In this document: positions 30,556 to 42,417 of the stretch, in pieces
Layout of the letters: each line of letters opens with the position of its first letter
How positions within the stretch are numbered: position 1 is the first letter of the stretch
Origin: Bacillota bacterium
GTDB lineage: Bacteria > Bacillota > Clostridia > Oscillospirales > Ruminococcaceae
Reading direction: 5' to 3'
DNA: 64,000 nucleotides
Assembly (NCBI GenBank): GCA_023460535.1
Contig: JAEWPV010000007.1
Span: 124,001 to 188,000, forward strand
Made by a program: the position numbers and the translations under genes
The notes under the pieces: generated by a model
Databases searched by the model: none
What the model saw: the letters and a program-made list of their open reading frames with translations, nothing else
Told to the model about the DNA's origin: nothing

Positions 30556-33003
30556 TTATAGCTGCGCGTTAAGCTGTTCCAGCTCGCGCTTCATCTGCTC
30601 GCGTCCAAAGTCTGCGCCAGACATCATATGAATGGAGCGTAGGGGGAACTGATAGAAATTCGCCATCGTCATCAAGTCAATTTCTATCCCTTCAAAGTTC
30701 TTCAAGAACTGTTCCTTTAAGCGATTATATAAATCTATCCCCGCCGGAGTGTCGGTCAGCTCATCCACCGTTGTGTTGAGAGTATACGGCTCACCCTTCT
30801 GCCTTGTTCCCGCTGGAACAGGCGCACCGTACAGTGCTTCGAACTCCTCATCGCTTGCCGCAAAGCCCCCCTTTGCCGGTGCAAAGTAACTGGACAACGA
30901 TTGATACGCAGGCGTCAATAAGCATTCCATCCCGTCGCCTTGTACCTCCAGCTGCGCCGTCAGACGAATATCACGACTGGATGCGCCAATTTGTACGGTG
31001 TAAGCGCCGCCCTCTATGGCCCAGCCGGATGCCTTGGTGTTGTAATAGGAGAAGCTGCGATCCCCCAGAGCAAAACGAATGGTCTTGCTTTCCCCCGCTT
31101 TGAGAAATACCTTTTCAAAGCCGCGCAGCTCTTTGGGCGCGCGATAGACGGCTGTCTGCTCTTTGCCGATATACAGCTGTACGATCTCCGCGCCGTCACG
31201 TGTGCCTGTATTGGTCACTGTGACCTCTGCGGTCAGGGGCTCTCCTTTTGCAAAACGCTGGGCAGAAAGCCTTAGCTCACTGTATTCAAAGGTTGTGTAG
31301 CTTAACCCGTAGCCAAACGGGTATGCTACCTCCTCACCCGAAGCATCGTAGTAGCGATAGCCCACAAAGATGCTTTCGCGGTACTCCACCGTCTTGGCTT
31401 GACCAGGGAAGTAGCGCGCGCACGGAGTGTTTGAAAGGGCGCTTGGGAAGGTCTCGGCAAGCTTGCCGCATGGATTAGCTCTGCCGCAAAGCAGGTCGGC
31501 GATCGCGCCGCCCACGGCCTGACCGCCAAGGTAGGCCAAAAGAATCCCCTTTACCTGCGCCGCCCACGGCATGACGACGGGTGCGCCGCACATCAACACA
31601 ACCACGGTATTGGGGTTAACCGCTGCAACCGCTTCAATCAGTCGGTTGTGTCCCTCGGGCATATCAAGGGTCTCCCGGTCAAAGCCCTCGCTTTCGTAGC
31701 AGTCGGGCAATCCGGCGTACACAACGGCAACATCCTTGTCCTTTGCCACCCGACAGGCCTCGGCAATCAACTCATCGCTGGTACTACCGCTAGCGCGGTC
31801 ATACCCTTGGGCATAGGTAACCGTAAGCCCTGCCGCCTCAAGCTCGGCGATGGGGTTATCCAGTCTCGTGGGGTTGATTAGGCTGGAACCGGCACCCTGA
31901 TAACGGGGCGACTGGGCAAATGCGCCGAGAACCGCCGCATTGGTTCCTTCTTTAAGGGGAAGGGCGCCCGCTTCGTTCTTTAGCAGTACTGCCGACTGTG
32001 CCGCCGCCCTGCGCGCCAACGAGTGATGAGCATCAACATCGTATTTAAACCCTGTGCTCCGATTGGCGACGCTCTTGAGAATCAGCTCCACATTGCGTGT
32101 TGCAACGGCATCCAGCTCCGACTCGGGCAGCGATCCATCCTGAACCGCTTTGACTATCGCCGCACTATTAAACTCGGCAGGGCCCGGCATCTCCAGGTCA
32201 AGACCCGAACGTATGCCATCTACCCTGTCGTTACAGGCTCCCCAGTCCGAAACAACAATGCCTTTAAAGCCCCATTCCTCTCGCAGAATGTTGGTGAGCA
32301 GCCGCTTGTTTTCCGAAGCAAACGTTCCGTTTATCTGATTGTACGAGCTCATTATCGTCCATGGCTGTGCGCGTTTTACCACCGTTTCAAACGCCGAAAG
32401 GTACATCTCACGCAGCGCTCTTTCATCCACAACCGCACTTACGGTTAAGCGGCGGGTTTCTTGACTGTTAACGGCATAGTGCTTGAGTGAGGTTCCCACT
32501 CCCTTGCTCTGCACCCCCGAAACATGGCTTGTCGCCATCTCCCCCGCTAGGTATGGGTCTTCGCTAAAATACTCAAAATTCCGCCCGCATAGCGGGGAAC
32601 GCTTTAGGTTCACGCCGGGGCCAAGGATAACCGAAACATCCTCCTGCAGGCACTCCTCGCCCAATGCGCTTCCGATTTCCTGCAGCAGGGCGCGGTCAAA
32701 GCTTGCCCCTGTGGTGCAAGAGGTTGGAAAACAGGTGGCAGGAATGCTGACGGTGATGTCCGCTTGGTTGCCGTCCTCGCACTTTTTCCGTAATCCGTGG
32801 GGTCCGTCTGTCATCATAATCCGAGGTAAGTCAAGGCGCTCAAACGGTCTCATTGTCCAAAAATCGTAACCCGCGCACAGGGACGCTTTCTCCTGCAGTG
32901 TCATAAGCGCGACAAGCTCTTTAGCCTTGTGTTTCGTAGTAATTCCTCCTTGTAAATCGATTTGCCGTAATCCTGAGCAGTTATAATGTGGGGTACCTCC
33001 CAT
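30556..33003 (-). CDS. Glycoside hydrolase family 3 beta-glucosidase
   Basis: The enzyme of about 790-815 residues has the GH3 N-terminal barrel (MTLQEKASLCAGYDFW, GPGVNLKRSPLCGRNFEYFSEDP in parts), the nucleophile Asp in GIVVSDWGA, the C-terminal alpha/beta sandwich and a fibronectin-III-like domain (TVTNTGTRDGAEIVQLYI). It has no signal peptide and so acts on imported oligosaccharides. The start is uncertain: the ATG at 33003 has no good ribosome binding site, while GGAGG lies seven bases before an ACG at 32937 whose frame matches the usual family start (KHKAKELVALM). Two cre-like sites lie upstream. Confidence 0.88.
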   Translation of the reverse strand: MGGTPHYNCSGLRQIDLQGGITTKHKAKELVALMTLQEKASLCAGYDFWTMRPFERLDLPRIMMTDGPHGLRKKCEDGNQADITVSIPATCFPTSCTTGASFDRALLQEIGSALGEECLQEDVSVILGPGVNLKRSPLCGRNFEYFSEDPYLAGEMATSHVSGVQSKGVGTSLKHYAVNSQETRRLTVSAVVDERALREMYLSAFETVVKRAQPWTIMSSYNQINGTFASENKRLLTNILREEWGFKGIVVSDWGACNDRVDGIRSGLDLEMPGPAEFNSAAIVKAVQDGSLPESELDAVATRNVELILKSVANRSTGFKYDVDAHHSLARRAAAQSAVLLKNEAGALPLKEGTNAAVLGAFAQSPRYQGAGSSLINPTRLDNPIAELEAAGLTVTYAQGYDRASGSTSDELIAEACRVAKDKDVAVVYAGLPDCYESEGFDRETLDMPEGHNRLIEAVAAVNPNTVVVLMCGAPVVMPWAAQVKGILLAYLGGQAVGGAIADLLCGRANPCGKLAETFPSALSNTPCARYFPGQAKTVEYRESIFVGYRYYDASGEEVAYPFGYGLSYTTFEYSELRLSAQRFAKGEPLTAEVTVTNTGTRDGAEIVQLYIGKEQTAVYRAPKELRGFEKVFLKAGESKTIRFALGDRSFSYYNTKASGWAIEGGAYTVQIGASSRDIRLTAQLEVQGDGMECLLTPAYQSLSSYFAPAKGGFAASDEEFEALYGAPVPAGTRQKGEPYTLNTTVDELTDTPAGIDLYNRLKEQFLKNFEGIEIDLMTMANFYQFPLRSIHMMSGADFGREQMKRELEQLNAQL

Positions 33004-33067
33004 TCATCTCGCGAAACCTGCTTATCCGCAAGGCGGTCAAGAGGAGAACTATCCGACATGCTGCCCG

Positions 33068-33086
33068 TGTAATCGTTTACTTGTCA
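33068..33086. promoter_or_regulatory. cre/LacI-type operator copy 1 upstream of GH3
   Basis: TGTAATCGTTTACTTGTCA, of which TGTAATCGTTTAC matches the catabolite-responsive pattern TGWAANCGNTNWC. A near copy (18 of 19 bases) lies at 33241. Confidence 0.45.
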
Positions 33087-33240
33087 CGGCGCAGCTATCC
33101 ACATTTTCTTTATCATAATAGATTTTTTTTATTCTGTAAAGTGGAATTGCTGCAAATTTTGTAATCTTATAAACAAATATTCATACATACAACGAAGCCT
33201 TAGTAAAGCTATTTGTTCGTACTATTTAGGTTCGCCTTCT

Positions 33241-33259
33241 TGTAATCGTTTTCTTGTCA
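33241..33259. promoter_or_regulatory. cre/LacI-type operator copy 2 upstream of GH3
   Basis: TGTAATCGTTTTCTTGTCA, a near copy of the site at 33068, 173 bp away. Two sites could support DNA looping by a LacI-family protein. The rest of 33087-33397 is AT-rich with no gene that I can support. Confidence 0.4.
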
Positions 33260-33397
33260 GATGAGAACTTAACTGCCTCTCATCTTATTGGCTTACTAAC
33301 CGCCGGAAAAACACGCAGCACGAAAACCGATCGGTTGATCCGCTTCCGTGCCGCGTTAAGAAGGATTAAGGGGGAAAAAGAATGTATTATCCTCAAA

Positions 33398-33438
33398 TCA
33401 TTGTTATATGCGAAACTGCCTATCTACAATAACAATGA
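33398..33438. other. Inverted repeat after ahpC
   Basis: TCATTGTTAT and ATAACAATGA pair over 10 bp with a 21-base loop. It lies 25 bp past the ahpC stop and may act as a weak terminator. Confidence 0.35.
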
Positions 33439-33462
33439 CAGGGAGAGTTGTTTTAGCAGAGT

Positions 33463-34026
33463 TTACAGCTTCCCGACCAAATCAAGCCCCGGCTTTAGGG
33501 TTACTGCTCCCGGCTTCCAGCGAGCCGGGCAAACCTGGTCGCCGTGTTCTGCCACGAACTGCGCCGCCTGCACCTTGCGCAAAAGCTCTTCCGCGCTTCT
33601 GCCAATGCCCATATCATGTACCTCAAACAGCTTAATTTCACCATCGGGGTTTACGATGAACGAGCCACGCAGCGCCTGACCTTCCTGCTCTACCATCACA
33701 TCGAAGAAGCGCGCGAGCACCCCCGCGGTGTCGGCAAGCATGGGGTAGCGAATCTTTCGAATAGTTTCAGAGGTGTCCGCCCATGCCTTGTGCACAAAGT
33801 GACTGTCGGTAGATACCGCATAGATCTCTGCACCAATATTCGTAAATTCATGATAGGTATCGGCAAGATCTCCAAGCTCTGTGGGGCACACAAAGGTAAA
33901 GTCTGCGGGGTAAAAGAAGAATACGCTCCACTTTCCCAGTACCGTTTCTGTGGTTACCTCCTTAAACTCACCGTTATGATAGGCATTCACCTTAAACTCA
34001 GGTATTTTTGTTCCGATTAAGCTCAT
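33463..34026 (-). CDS. ahpC: Peroxiredoxin AhpC (alkyl hydroperoxide reductase C)
   Basis: The 187-residue typical 2-Cys peroxiredoxin has peroxidatic Cys47 in FTFVCPTELGD and resolving Cys166 in GDQVCPARW, the full-length AhpC pattern. It reduces peroxides in the cytoplasm. No ahpF lies next to it, so the electron donor is elsewhere (thioredoxin-type or NADH:rubredoxin systems). The ATG at 34026 follows GGAAAGGATGAG. dps lies 55 bp upstream in the same direction, suggesting a shared oxidative-stress transcript. Confidence 0.93.
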   Translation of the reverse strand: MSLIGTKIPEFKVNAYHNGEFKEVTTETVLGKWSVFFFYPADFTFVCPTELGDLADTYHEFTNIGAEIYAVSTDSHFVHKAWADTSETIRKIRYPMLADTAGVLARFFDVMVEQEGQALRGSFIVNPDGEIKLFEVHDMGIGRSAEELLRKVQAAQFVAEHGDQVCPARWKPGAVTLKPGLDLVGKL

Positions 34027-34081
34027 GGTTCTCTCATCCTTTCCCAATTAAAGTTCGGGTATTTGTACTGTTGGGGTGCTG

Positions 34082-34519
34082 TTAATTAAGGTAAGCCCGC
34101 AACATCCAGATCGATTTTTCGTAGCTGCGCAGATAACCGGTAAACTGGTCGGCAGTGCCGTCGTCGCCCGCTTCAGCGGCAAGGGCTACAATCTCTTTTG
34201 TGTCATCGCGGAGCTTTTCAAAGTCAGAGAGGGTCAGCTCTACGGCCTCTTTTGCGTCTGCGGGCAGCGGCTCGCGTTCACTCAGCGTTTTTGCTGCTAG
34301 AACATCCCTGAGTGTCGCATGCGGTTTAGCACCCAGCATCAACAGCCGTTCGGCAACCTCGTCCATTACCTCCGCAGTTACATCATACAGCTTTTCGAAC
34401 TCGGTATGCAGTGTGAAAAAGCCGTTGCCCTTAATGTACCAATGCAGGTTATGCAGCTTCATATACAGTACCGTTTGGTTTGCTAAAAAGGTGTTTAGGT
34501 TATTATAATAGTTTGACAT
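34082..34519 (-). CDS. dps: Dps-family ferritin-like DNA/iron protein
   Basis: The 145-residue protein forms a Dps-type dodecamer that oxidises and stores iron using peroxide. Ferroxidase residues appear in LHNLHWYIKG (His pair, near 24-27) and EFEKLYDVTAEVMDEVAERL (Asp/Glu, near 40-58). AERLLMLGAKPHATLRD is typical. The N-terminus is short, without the Lys-rich DNA-binding tail of E. coli Dps. The promoter at 34560 is strong; AAGGAGG precedes the ATG at 34519. ahpC follows. Confidence 0.92.
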   Translation of the reverse strand: MSNYYNNLNTFLANQTVLYMKLHNLHWYIKGNGFFTLHTEFEKLYDVTAEVMDEVAERLLMLGAKPHATLRDVLAAKTLSEREPLPADAKEAVELTLSDFEKLRDDTKEIVALAAEAGDDGTADQFTGYLRSYEKSIWMLRAYLN

Positions 34520-34559
34520 AGTAGGTCCTCCTTGTAATCAATATTGATAATTGTTATTA

Positions 34560-34588
34560 TTATAATCAACAATTCTAAGTTTGTCAAC
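34560..34588 (-). promoter_or_regulatory. Promoter of dps-ahpC with AT-rich operator region
   Basis: On the minus strand TTGACA (34583-34588), 17-bp spacer, TATAAT (34560-34565), a perfect consensus. AT-rich sequence around the -10 contains AATTGTT and AACAATT arms and a TTATAATAATAA stretch resembling half of a PerR box; PerR or Fur control is inferred. Confidence 0.65.
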
Positions 34589-34625
34589 CCTTGTTTTTCA
34601 GGTTTATTATTCTTTTATTAAACAC

Positions 34626-34698
34626 AAAAAGGACATCCTGATACAAGCACTGCCTTCGGCGTCTGCCGATGGATTAGCCTCTATCAAGATGTCCTTTT
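34626..34698. terminator. Large bidirectional terminator between patatin and dps genes
   Basis: AAAAGGACATCCTGATA pairs with TATCAAGATGTCCTTTT, with a second small hairpin (GCCTTCGGC region) inside the loop. Confidence 0.7.
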
Positions 34699-34725
34699 CT
34701 CGTCCATATACAAGCGTGTATTCTG

Positions 34726-35649
34726 TCATTTAATTGCCGTTGTGCTGCGGTGGGTATAGCTTACGGGAACAGGCATCGGCGTGCGGTCGGTCTGCACATT
34801 TTGGCAGTCCTTTATGAGTGCTGTTACGCTAACATACGCTGCCTGCGCATCCCGGTAGCCCTGAAGATACAAGGTGCGAAGGCGTTCGGGGTTGTGCTCG
34901 AATTTATCGATGGCTAAGCAGCTTGGCCTGATAATGACCGCTCTGCCGTCCCGCTCAAGCTGCTCTGCGAATGCTATACTTTGGTTATAATCGATATGCC
35001 GGTTGGAAAACGCCTCTACAAACCTTGGGTACTCACGGTATCTGCGTGCGCAAAGACGGCTTAGTCTGCTCGCCTTTTTTTGATACCCCTGCGGGCGGGT
35101 GAGCACGATGATATGTACGTCGTTGCCGTTTTGCTGTGAAAAACGGATTGGGATGGAATCGGCAACCCCGCCGTCAAGGTAGTGCCTGCCACCATACTCC
35201 ACCGTTTCGGCAAACAGTGGCAGTGAGCTGGAGGCACGCACATACGGGTAGTCGGTGCGCATGTCCCGCACAACGGGATACTCCGCCTTGCCTGTCTCGA
35301 GACAGGTAACCACCGCATGGCTTTGACAATCCTCTCTCGCATACGCTTCGTAATCCAGCAAAAGTAGGTTTTTAGGGATGTCGTGGAACATAAAGTCCAT
35401 ACCGAACACCCCTTTGCCACGCAGTACATTTAAGGGATTAATGTACCGCTTATCGCGGCAAAACCGAAAGTTTGTTTCAAAGCTTCTGCCCCGCTGGTGC
35501 GACACATAAGAAATGGCGTTGCACGCGCCCGCCGAGGTCCCCACAATAAACCGAAAAAACAATCCCTTTTCATCAAAGTAATCCAGCACGCCCGCCGTGT
35601 ATACGCCGCGCATACCGCCGCCCTCTAAAACAAGACCGGCCTTTGCCAT
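34726..35649 (-). CDS. Patatin-like phospholipase
   Basis: The 307-residue protein has the patatin-type lipid acyl hydrolase core: oxyanion loop EGGGMRG (residues 8-14), nucleophile elbow GTSAG (near 36) and catalytic Asp in DGGVADSIPI (near 160). The family acts on phospholipids or lysophospholipids and many bacterial members have unknown substrates. I use the ATG at 35649, which has GGGGG eight bases upstream; the ATG five codons earlier overlaps this site. It starts 38 bp after the GH1 gene and may be cotranscribed with it. Confidence 0.88.
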   Translation of the reverse strand: MAKAGLVLEGGGMRGVYTAGVLDYFDEKGLFFRFIVGTSAGACNAISYVSHQRGRSFETNFRFCRDKRYINPLNVLRGKGVFGMDFMFHDIPKNLLLLDYEAYAREDCQSHAVVTCLETGKAEYPVVRDMRTDYPYVRASSSLPLFAETVEYGGRHYLDGGVADSIPIRFSQQNGNDVHIIVLTRPQGYQKKASRLSRLCARRYREYPRFVEAFSNRHIDYNQSIAFAEQLERDGRAVIIRPSCLAIDKFEHNPERLRTLYLQGYRDAQAAYVSVTALIKDCQNVQTDRTPMPVPVSYTHRSTTAIK

Positions 35650-35687
35650 TGAATATTCCCCCATGCTATTGCCATTTTGTCGTTCAA

Positions 35688-37004
35688 TTAGCAGATCTGC
35701 TCCGCCGCGGTGTTCTCCGTTACGCAAACCGCCTCGGGCAGAAACTCGCCGCACATCTTATCGGTAACCGCCTTGTTGCGGATAAGTGCTGAGAAAAAAC
35801 GCCCGCTCTGGCGGATGGTGCGCTTTTGCGTTTCGTAATCCACCTGCACCAGTCCAAACCGCGCACGCTCACCCTCCACCCATTCAAAGTTGTCCATCAG
35901 CGTCCAGTGGTAATACCGCTCTATAATGGCGTCTGTCTCGCTGAGTACCTTCAGGTGATCGTAAATGTAACGGGTGCGAAAGCGGTCGCCGCCGTCGCAG
36001 GTGCCGTTCTCTGTTACCCAAACAGGCAACTTGTAGCGGTTATAAAAGCGGTTGCACAGAATGCCCAGTCCCTCTGGGTATAGCTCCCACCCCAGCTCGT
36101 TAACCGGAACATCGGCAAGCGTCGTGTCCTGAAAACCCCTCGTCGCGCTGCGGGTGTAGTAGTTGATGCCGAAGTAGTCGCAGTAGCTTCCCTTTTTTGT
36201 GCCGAACAAGCCAAACGGAAACGAAAACTTCCCCCACACCATCGCGTCGGTAATCGCAGCCTGATACGCGCGGTCAAACAGCTTTGACGCCATTCGGTCA
36301 ATGACGTTACCCCTTCTGGCCGGCACAAAAACACGAAGATTGTTTGCAAAGCCCACCATGGTTCTTCCGGCAAAGCCGGATGCCTTTCGCACGGTATGGA
36401 TGGTGTTGTATGCCGCAATGTGCGCACGCGCCATATTTTTCATAATCTTAAGCGTTTTTGTCAGGCTTTTCTCTCCCGGAGGCCATTCGCCGAACAGGTA
36501 GCCGTTAACGGCGTACACATTGGGTTCATTGATGGTAACATACTCGCAGCACAGGTCACCCAGCTGCTCAACAACAAACCGAACATACCGCGTAAAGATG
36601 TCGATGCAGTCCTTATGCGCAAACGCACCCATCTTTTCAAACCACATGGGGTTTGAAAAATGATGCAGCGTTACCAAAACGCGAATGCCGTTATCGCGCA
36701 GAAGACGCAGTTCCTCCTTGTAGTGCTCTATGGCATCCTGATCAAACCGGTTTGGCTCGGGCATGATACGCGAAAACTCTACGCCCATCCGGTAGATTTC
36801 GAGCCCCATCTCCTTCATCAAGGCGATGTCCTCTTTATAAAGGCGGTAATGGTCGTTGGCGCGCAGGCAGCTGGAGCCATCCTTTATATGACCCTTTTCG
36901 CACCAGTCGTACCAGTTGTGGGTGGTGTCGCCACCCTCAATCTGTGTTGCGGCGGTAGCGCAGCCCAGCAGCAAACCCGCTGGAAGTGCAAACGGCGTAG
37001 GCAT
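35688..37004 (-). CDS. Glycoside hydrolase family 1 beta-glucosidase
   Basis: The 438-residue enzyme shows the GH1 acid/base Glu160 in TINEPN and the nucleophile Glu332 in VTENG, with GGDTTHNWYDW near the start and the late WTLMDNFEWVEG. It is cytoplasmic and hydrolyses beta-glucosides or beta-galactosides, possibly 6-phospho forms. GGGGGAAG precedes the ATG at 37004. The middle of the barrel is shorter than in most GH1 enzymes (about 440 against 450-480 residues) but all key residues are present. Confidence 0.9.
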   Translation of the reverse strand: MPTPFALPAGLLLGCATAATQIEGGDTTHNWYDWCEKGHIKDGSSCLRANDHYRLYKEDIALMKEMGLEIYRMGVEFSRIMPEPNRFDQDAIEHYKEELRLLRDNGIRVLVTLHHFSNPMWFEKMGAFAHKDCIDIFTRYVRFVVEQLGDLCCEYVTINEPNVYAVNGYLFGEWPPGEKSLTKTLKIMKNMARAHIAAYNTIHTVRKASGFAGRTMVGFANNLRVFVPARRGNVIDRMASKLFDRAYQAAITDAMVWGKFSFPFGLFGTKKGSYCDYFGINYYTRSATRGFQDTTLADVPVNELGWELYPEGLGILCNRFYNRYKLPVWVTENGTCDGGDRFRTRYIYDHLKVLSETDAIIERYYHWTLMDNFEWVEGERARFGLVQVDYETQKRTIRQSGRFFSALIRNKAVTDKMCGEFLPEAVCVTENTAAEQIC

Positions 37005-37071
37005 ACTATTCTTCCCCCTTCCTTTTTACAAACAGTTGTTATAGATTATTTCGGCTTAAACTGCAAAAGAT

Positions 37072-37572
37072 TCAGACCAAATAGGGTAAGATTGCGCCGT
37101 AGTGTTGTAACAACGCTTCCTCCGAACAGCGACGGTTCGCAGGACTTGTGGACGGCAAGCAGGCAACCGGAAGTCCCGTTATTGGCTCACACAAGCGTGC
37201 ATAAAGCTGCCACGCCTTTTTGCCTGTAAAAAAGACCGCCCGAATCGGCGCATTGTCAAGCACGGCACGCAGATTGTTGGGTACGGGGTTTTTTATACTT
37301 CCATCGCTTGCGCCTAAGATATCACAGGACGCAAGCACATCCCACAGCGCAATATGGTGAGATAGCAACAGCGTTTTCTTTTGCTCCGGCGCTTGCGGGA
37401 TTGCTTCTTCGAGTAGCGTTGCGAGCACCCTCCAAAAACGGTTTTGCGGATGCGAATAATAAAAGCCGTTCTCACGCGATCGAGGCGACGGTATCGTGCC
37501 GAGCAGCAGTATGCGGGAGTTTACGTCATAAACGGGGTGGAACACATGCGTAACCGTTTCCATATCACTCAA
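37072..37572 (-). CDS. DNA-deoxyinosine glycosylase (uracil-DNA glycosylase superfamily)
   Basis: The 166-residue protein has the hypoxanthine-DNA glycosylase motif LLGTIPSPRSRENGFYYSHPQNRFW in parts near residue 25 (GxxPSxxSR, GFYYxHPxNRFW) and a late PSTSPANR loop. It removes deaminated adenine from DNA, starting base excision repair. The TTG at 37572 lies eight bases after GGAGG and overlaps the stop of the DUF5680 gene; the ATG three codons later is the alternative. The two genes are coupled. Confidence 0.85.
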   Translation of the reverse strand: MSDMETVTHVFHPVYDVNSRILLLGTIPSPRSRENGFYYSHPQNRFWRVLATLLEEAIPQAPEQKKTLLLSHHIALWDVLASCDILGASDGSIKNPVPNNLRAVLDNAPIRAVFFTGKKAWQLYARLCEPITGLPVACLPSTSPANRRCSEEALLQHYGAILPYLV

Positions 37573-38009
37573 AGGATGCGTCCTCCGTGAAACAAACACT
37601 CATAAACTACGACCGTATTCTTAACGATGTGTTCGCATCCTGAAAACCAGTCAAAATCGCCTTGAACGGCGCAATGGTATTCATAATCGCCGCTGCGGTG
37701 AATGGTCGGACCCCGAAACGGCATCTCCGGCGGCACAAGCAACAGGCTCTCCTTCAAAAAATCACCAGAAAAACCGTCACCAATCACCCTGCCCGAATAG
37801 TTCATTGCCCAGATGGGAACCCCGTCACGCCATAACGCCTCCTCCCCCGCAAACCGCTCTGCACCAAGGTAGGTGTCTATGTAGCACAAATTACCTTCGC
37901 AATGTGTTAAGTCGTGTGATGCAGGACGCGAGGGTGCGGCGTATGCACCGTTGCCCGCATAGGTAACGCGTTTAGCCCGAAGGAGAAACGCAATCAGTTC
38001 CTGCTCCAT
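37569..38009 (-). CDS. DUF5680 domain protein
   Basis: The 146-residue protein matches the DUF5680 pattern: FLLRAKRVTYAGNGA, SHDLTHCEGNLCYIDTYLG, FAGEEALWRDGVPIWAMNY, GDGFSGDFLKESLLLVPPEMPFRGP and a closing VYECLFHGG, all of which I quote as separate blocks. The family is often fused to XRE regulators and its function is unknown. Here it stands alone, joined by overlap to a DNA glycosylase. AAAGGGG lies 12 bases before the ATG at 38009. Confidence 0.8.
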   Translation of the reverse strand: MEQELIAFLLRAKRVTYAGNGAYAAPSRPASHDLTHCEGNLCYIDTYLGAERFAGEEALWRDGVPIWAMNYSGRVIGDGFSGDFLKESLLLVPPEMPFRGPTIHRSGDYEYHCAVQGDFDWFSGCEHIVKNTVVVYECLFHGGRIL

Positions 38010-38078
38010 CCCTGCATGCCAACCCCTTTCTATAAGGTATTGATTTTGAAATGTATTAGCCCAAGTATACCACTATTT

Positions 38079-39134
38079 CTACCGACTGGGTACCACGCAG
38101 TTTTTTCCCCTGCGCTTACCGGCATACATCAGCATATCCGCCTGCTCCACAAGCTCCACAACAGAAGCGCCCTCCCAGCTCTGGGTAATGCCCATCGTCA
38201 TCGTAACGGAAAGGATTCGACCGCAGTATACAAACGGCGTTGTCTCCACCGCGCGACGCAAACCATTTACAATCTCCTTAGCTTGTGCCAGGTTCGTGTT
38301 TTCAAGCAGCAGCAAAAACTCTTCGCCACCCCACCGGCAGACGATCTCACCGTCTCCAAGATATTCGGTAATGGTCTCGGCAATCATTTTTAGCGCAAAA
38401 TCACCGCTGGCGTGACCATAGGTATCGTTGATGTACTTAAAGTCGTCGATGTCGCACATAACAACACACAGCGGCTCACACTTTAGCCTGCTTTGCTCGA
38501 GCGATGTTTCCAGCCTGCCAACCATACTGCGGCGGTTTGGCAGGTTGGTTAGGACATCGGTATCGGCAAGACGTTGAAGGTAGCTTGCCTTCTCTTTCAA
38601 AACCATAACCGCAACGCCCCCGTTTTCCTCACCAACCGCAGCATTTGCCGCAACCCCTACAACAAACACGATAAAATTGGTAACAAACAGCAGATTTCTC
38701 TGCCACGGTGCAAGACTGCCTGCGTATGGCGCCGCATAGTTTAAGGCAATAAGCCCAGTAACGAGAAGCAGTATAACCACTGCCCCACGGATAACAGTAG
38801 GGGCGATCTTGCTTCGGTATATAAAGTGCCGTTCTAAAAGCAGCATACATATTAACCCGAACTCAAATCCACACATCCACCCAAAGGCAAGCGTTCCTAT
38901 AGTAAACGTTGTAAACGCCACAAGGTGCAGCATAAAAATCAGCACGGCAAACGCCCTTTGCCGTACCGCATACAACAACAGCAAATATGCAACGATGCTT
39001 ATGCCCTCAAAAATACAAAGAGTAGTCAATCGGGAATGCATAAATACAGACAGATATATGCTGTGAACAACCATGCTCATTAAAACAATCCGTCCGTACA
39101 GGATATCGATGGACAGCTTGCCAAAGCCATGCAT
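38079..39134 (-). CDS. Membrane-bound GGDEF diguanylate cyclase
   Basis: The 351-residue protein has about six N-terminal membrane helices (residues 10-180) and a C-terminal GGDEF domain with the active-site motif GGEEF in CRWGGEEFLLLL and the upstream DIDDFKYINDTYGH. It should make cyclic di-GMP in response to a membrane signal. I see no RxxD inhibitory site at the usual place. The ATG at 39134 follows GGAAGTG; a GTG 15 codons upstream is the alternative. No EAL domain is present. Confidence 0.85.
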   Translation of the reverse strand: MHGFGKLSIDILYGRIVLMSMVVHSIYLSVFMHSRLTTLCIFEGISIVAYLLLLYAVRQRAFAVLIFMLHLVAFTTFTIGTLAFGWMCGFEFGLICMLLLERHFIYRSKIAPTVIRGAVVILLLVTGLIALNYAAPYAGSLAPWQRNLLFVTNFIVFVVGVAANAAVGEENGGVAVMVLKEKASYLQRLADTDVLTNLPNRRSMVGRLETSLEQSRLKCEPLCVVMCDIDDFKYINDTYGHASGDFALKMIAETITEYLGDGEIVCRWGGEEFLLLLENTNLAQAKEIVNGLRRAVETTPFVYCGRILSVTMTMGITQSWEGASVVELVEQADMLMYAGKRRGKNCVVPSR

Positions 39135-39239
39135 ACTTGCACTTCCAGTTTTTTGTTTTGCCAACCTGACACACCGCACTTTCTCATCCGTTATGTATCA
39201 TGATTTATTTAATACTGTAGTTTTCTGTTACACTTCTAT

Positions 39240-39268
39240 ATCGTAACATTATTTGGGTTTATTTTCAA
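39240..39268 (-). promoter_or_regulatory. Promoter of the GGDEF gene
   Basis: On the minus strand TTGAAA (39263-39268), 17-bp spacer, TACGAT (39240-39245). Confidence 0.5.
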
Positions 39269-39398
39269 GCATTTGTGTTAAAATACGCAACATGCAGTTA
39301 ACTTCACGCCAATTAATCAGAATTTTCGACTGAGCTACTCACCGTATTAAAAGTTACAAAACATTAAAATGTCATTTACATTTAACTGCATTATTCGT

Positions 39399-39428
39399 TT
39401 GACAAAGGATAGGGGGGGATAGTACAAT
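39399..39428 (+). promoter_or_regulatory. Promoter of secA
   Basis: TTGACA (39399-39404), 18-bp spacer containing GGGGGGG, TACAAT (39423-39428). The transcript leader is about 155 bases before secA. Confidence 0.6.
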
Positions 39429-39591
39429 TAACGTTGGTTGACATGTTTTGTATCTTTGGCAGCAAGGATGGGTTAAGCGGTGTTTTTTCCTGCTTTGCAG
39501 GGACTGCCCGTTTACAGAAACCGACACAAGGATGTTGTGTTTTGCGCTGCGCACAATTGCCGCGTGCTGCGGCGGAACGGAGCTTATCGAT

Positions 39592-42336
<2,745 letters not shown>

Positions 42337-42364
42337 TAAGCAACACGCGAAATCCTTATATCAC

Positions 42365-42397
42365 AAAGGCGGAAGGGATTAGATCCCTTCCGCCTTT
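42365..42397. terminator. Terminator after secA
   Basis: AAAGGCGGAAGGGAT pairs with ATCCCTTCCGCCTTT, followed by TATATTTT. It also serves the convergent lipoprotein gene. Confidence 0.8.
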
Positions 42398-42417
42398 ATA
42401 TTTTACTATTTTAGTGC

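Noticed and set aside
39448..39591. 48-residue N-terminal extension of SecA
   Set aside because: SecA starts at MGLISKIFG in relatives; the extension is leader sequence after the promoter.
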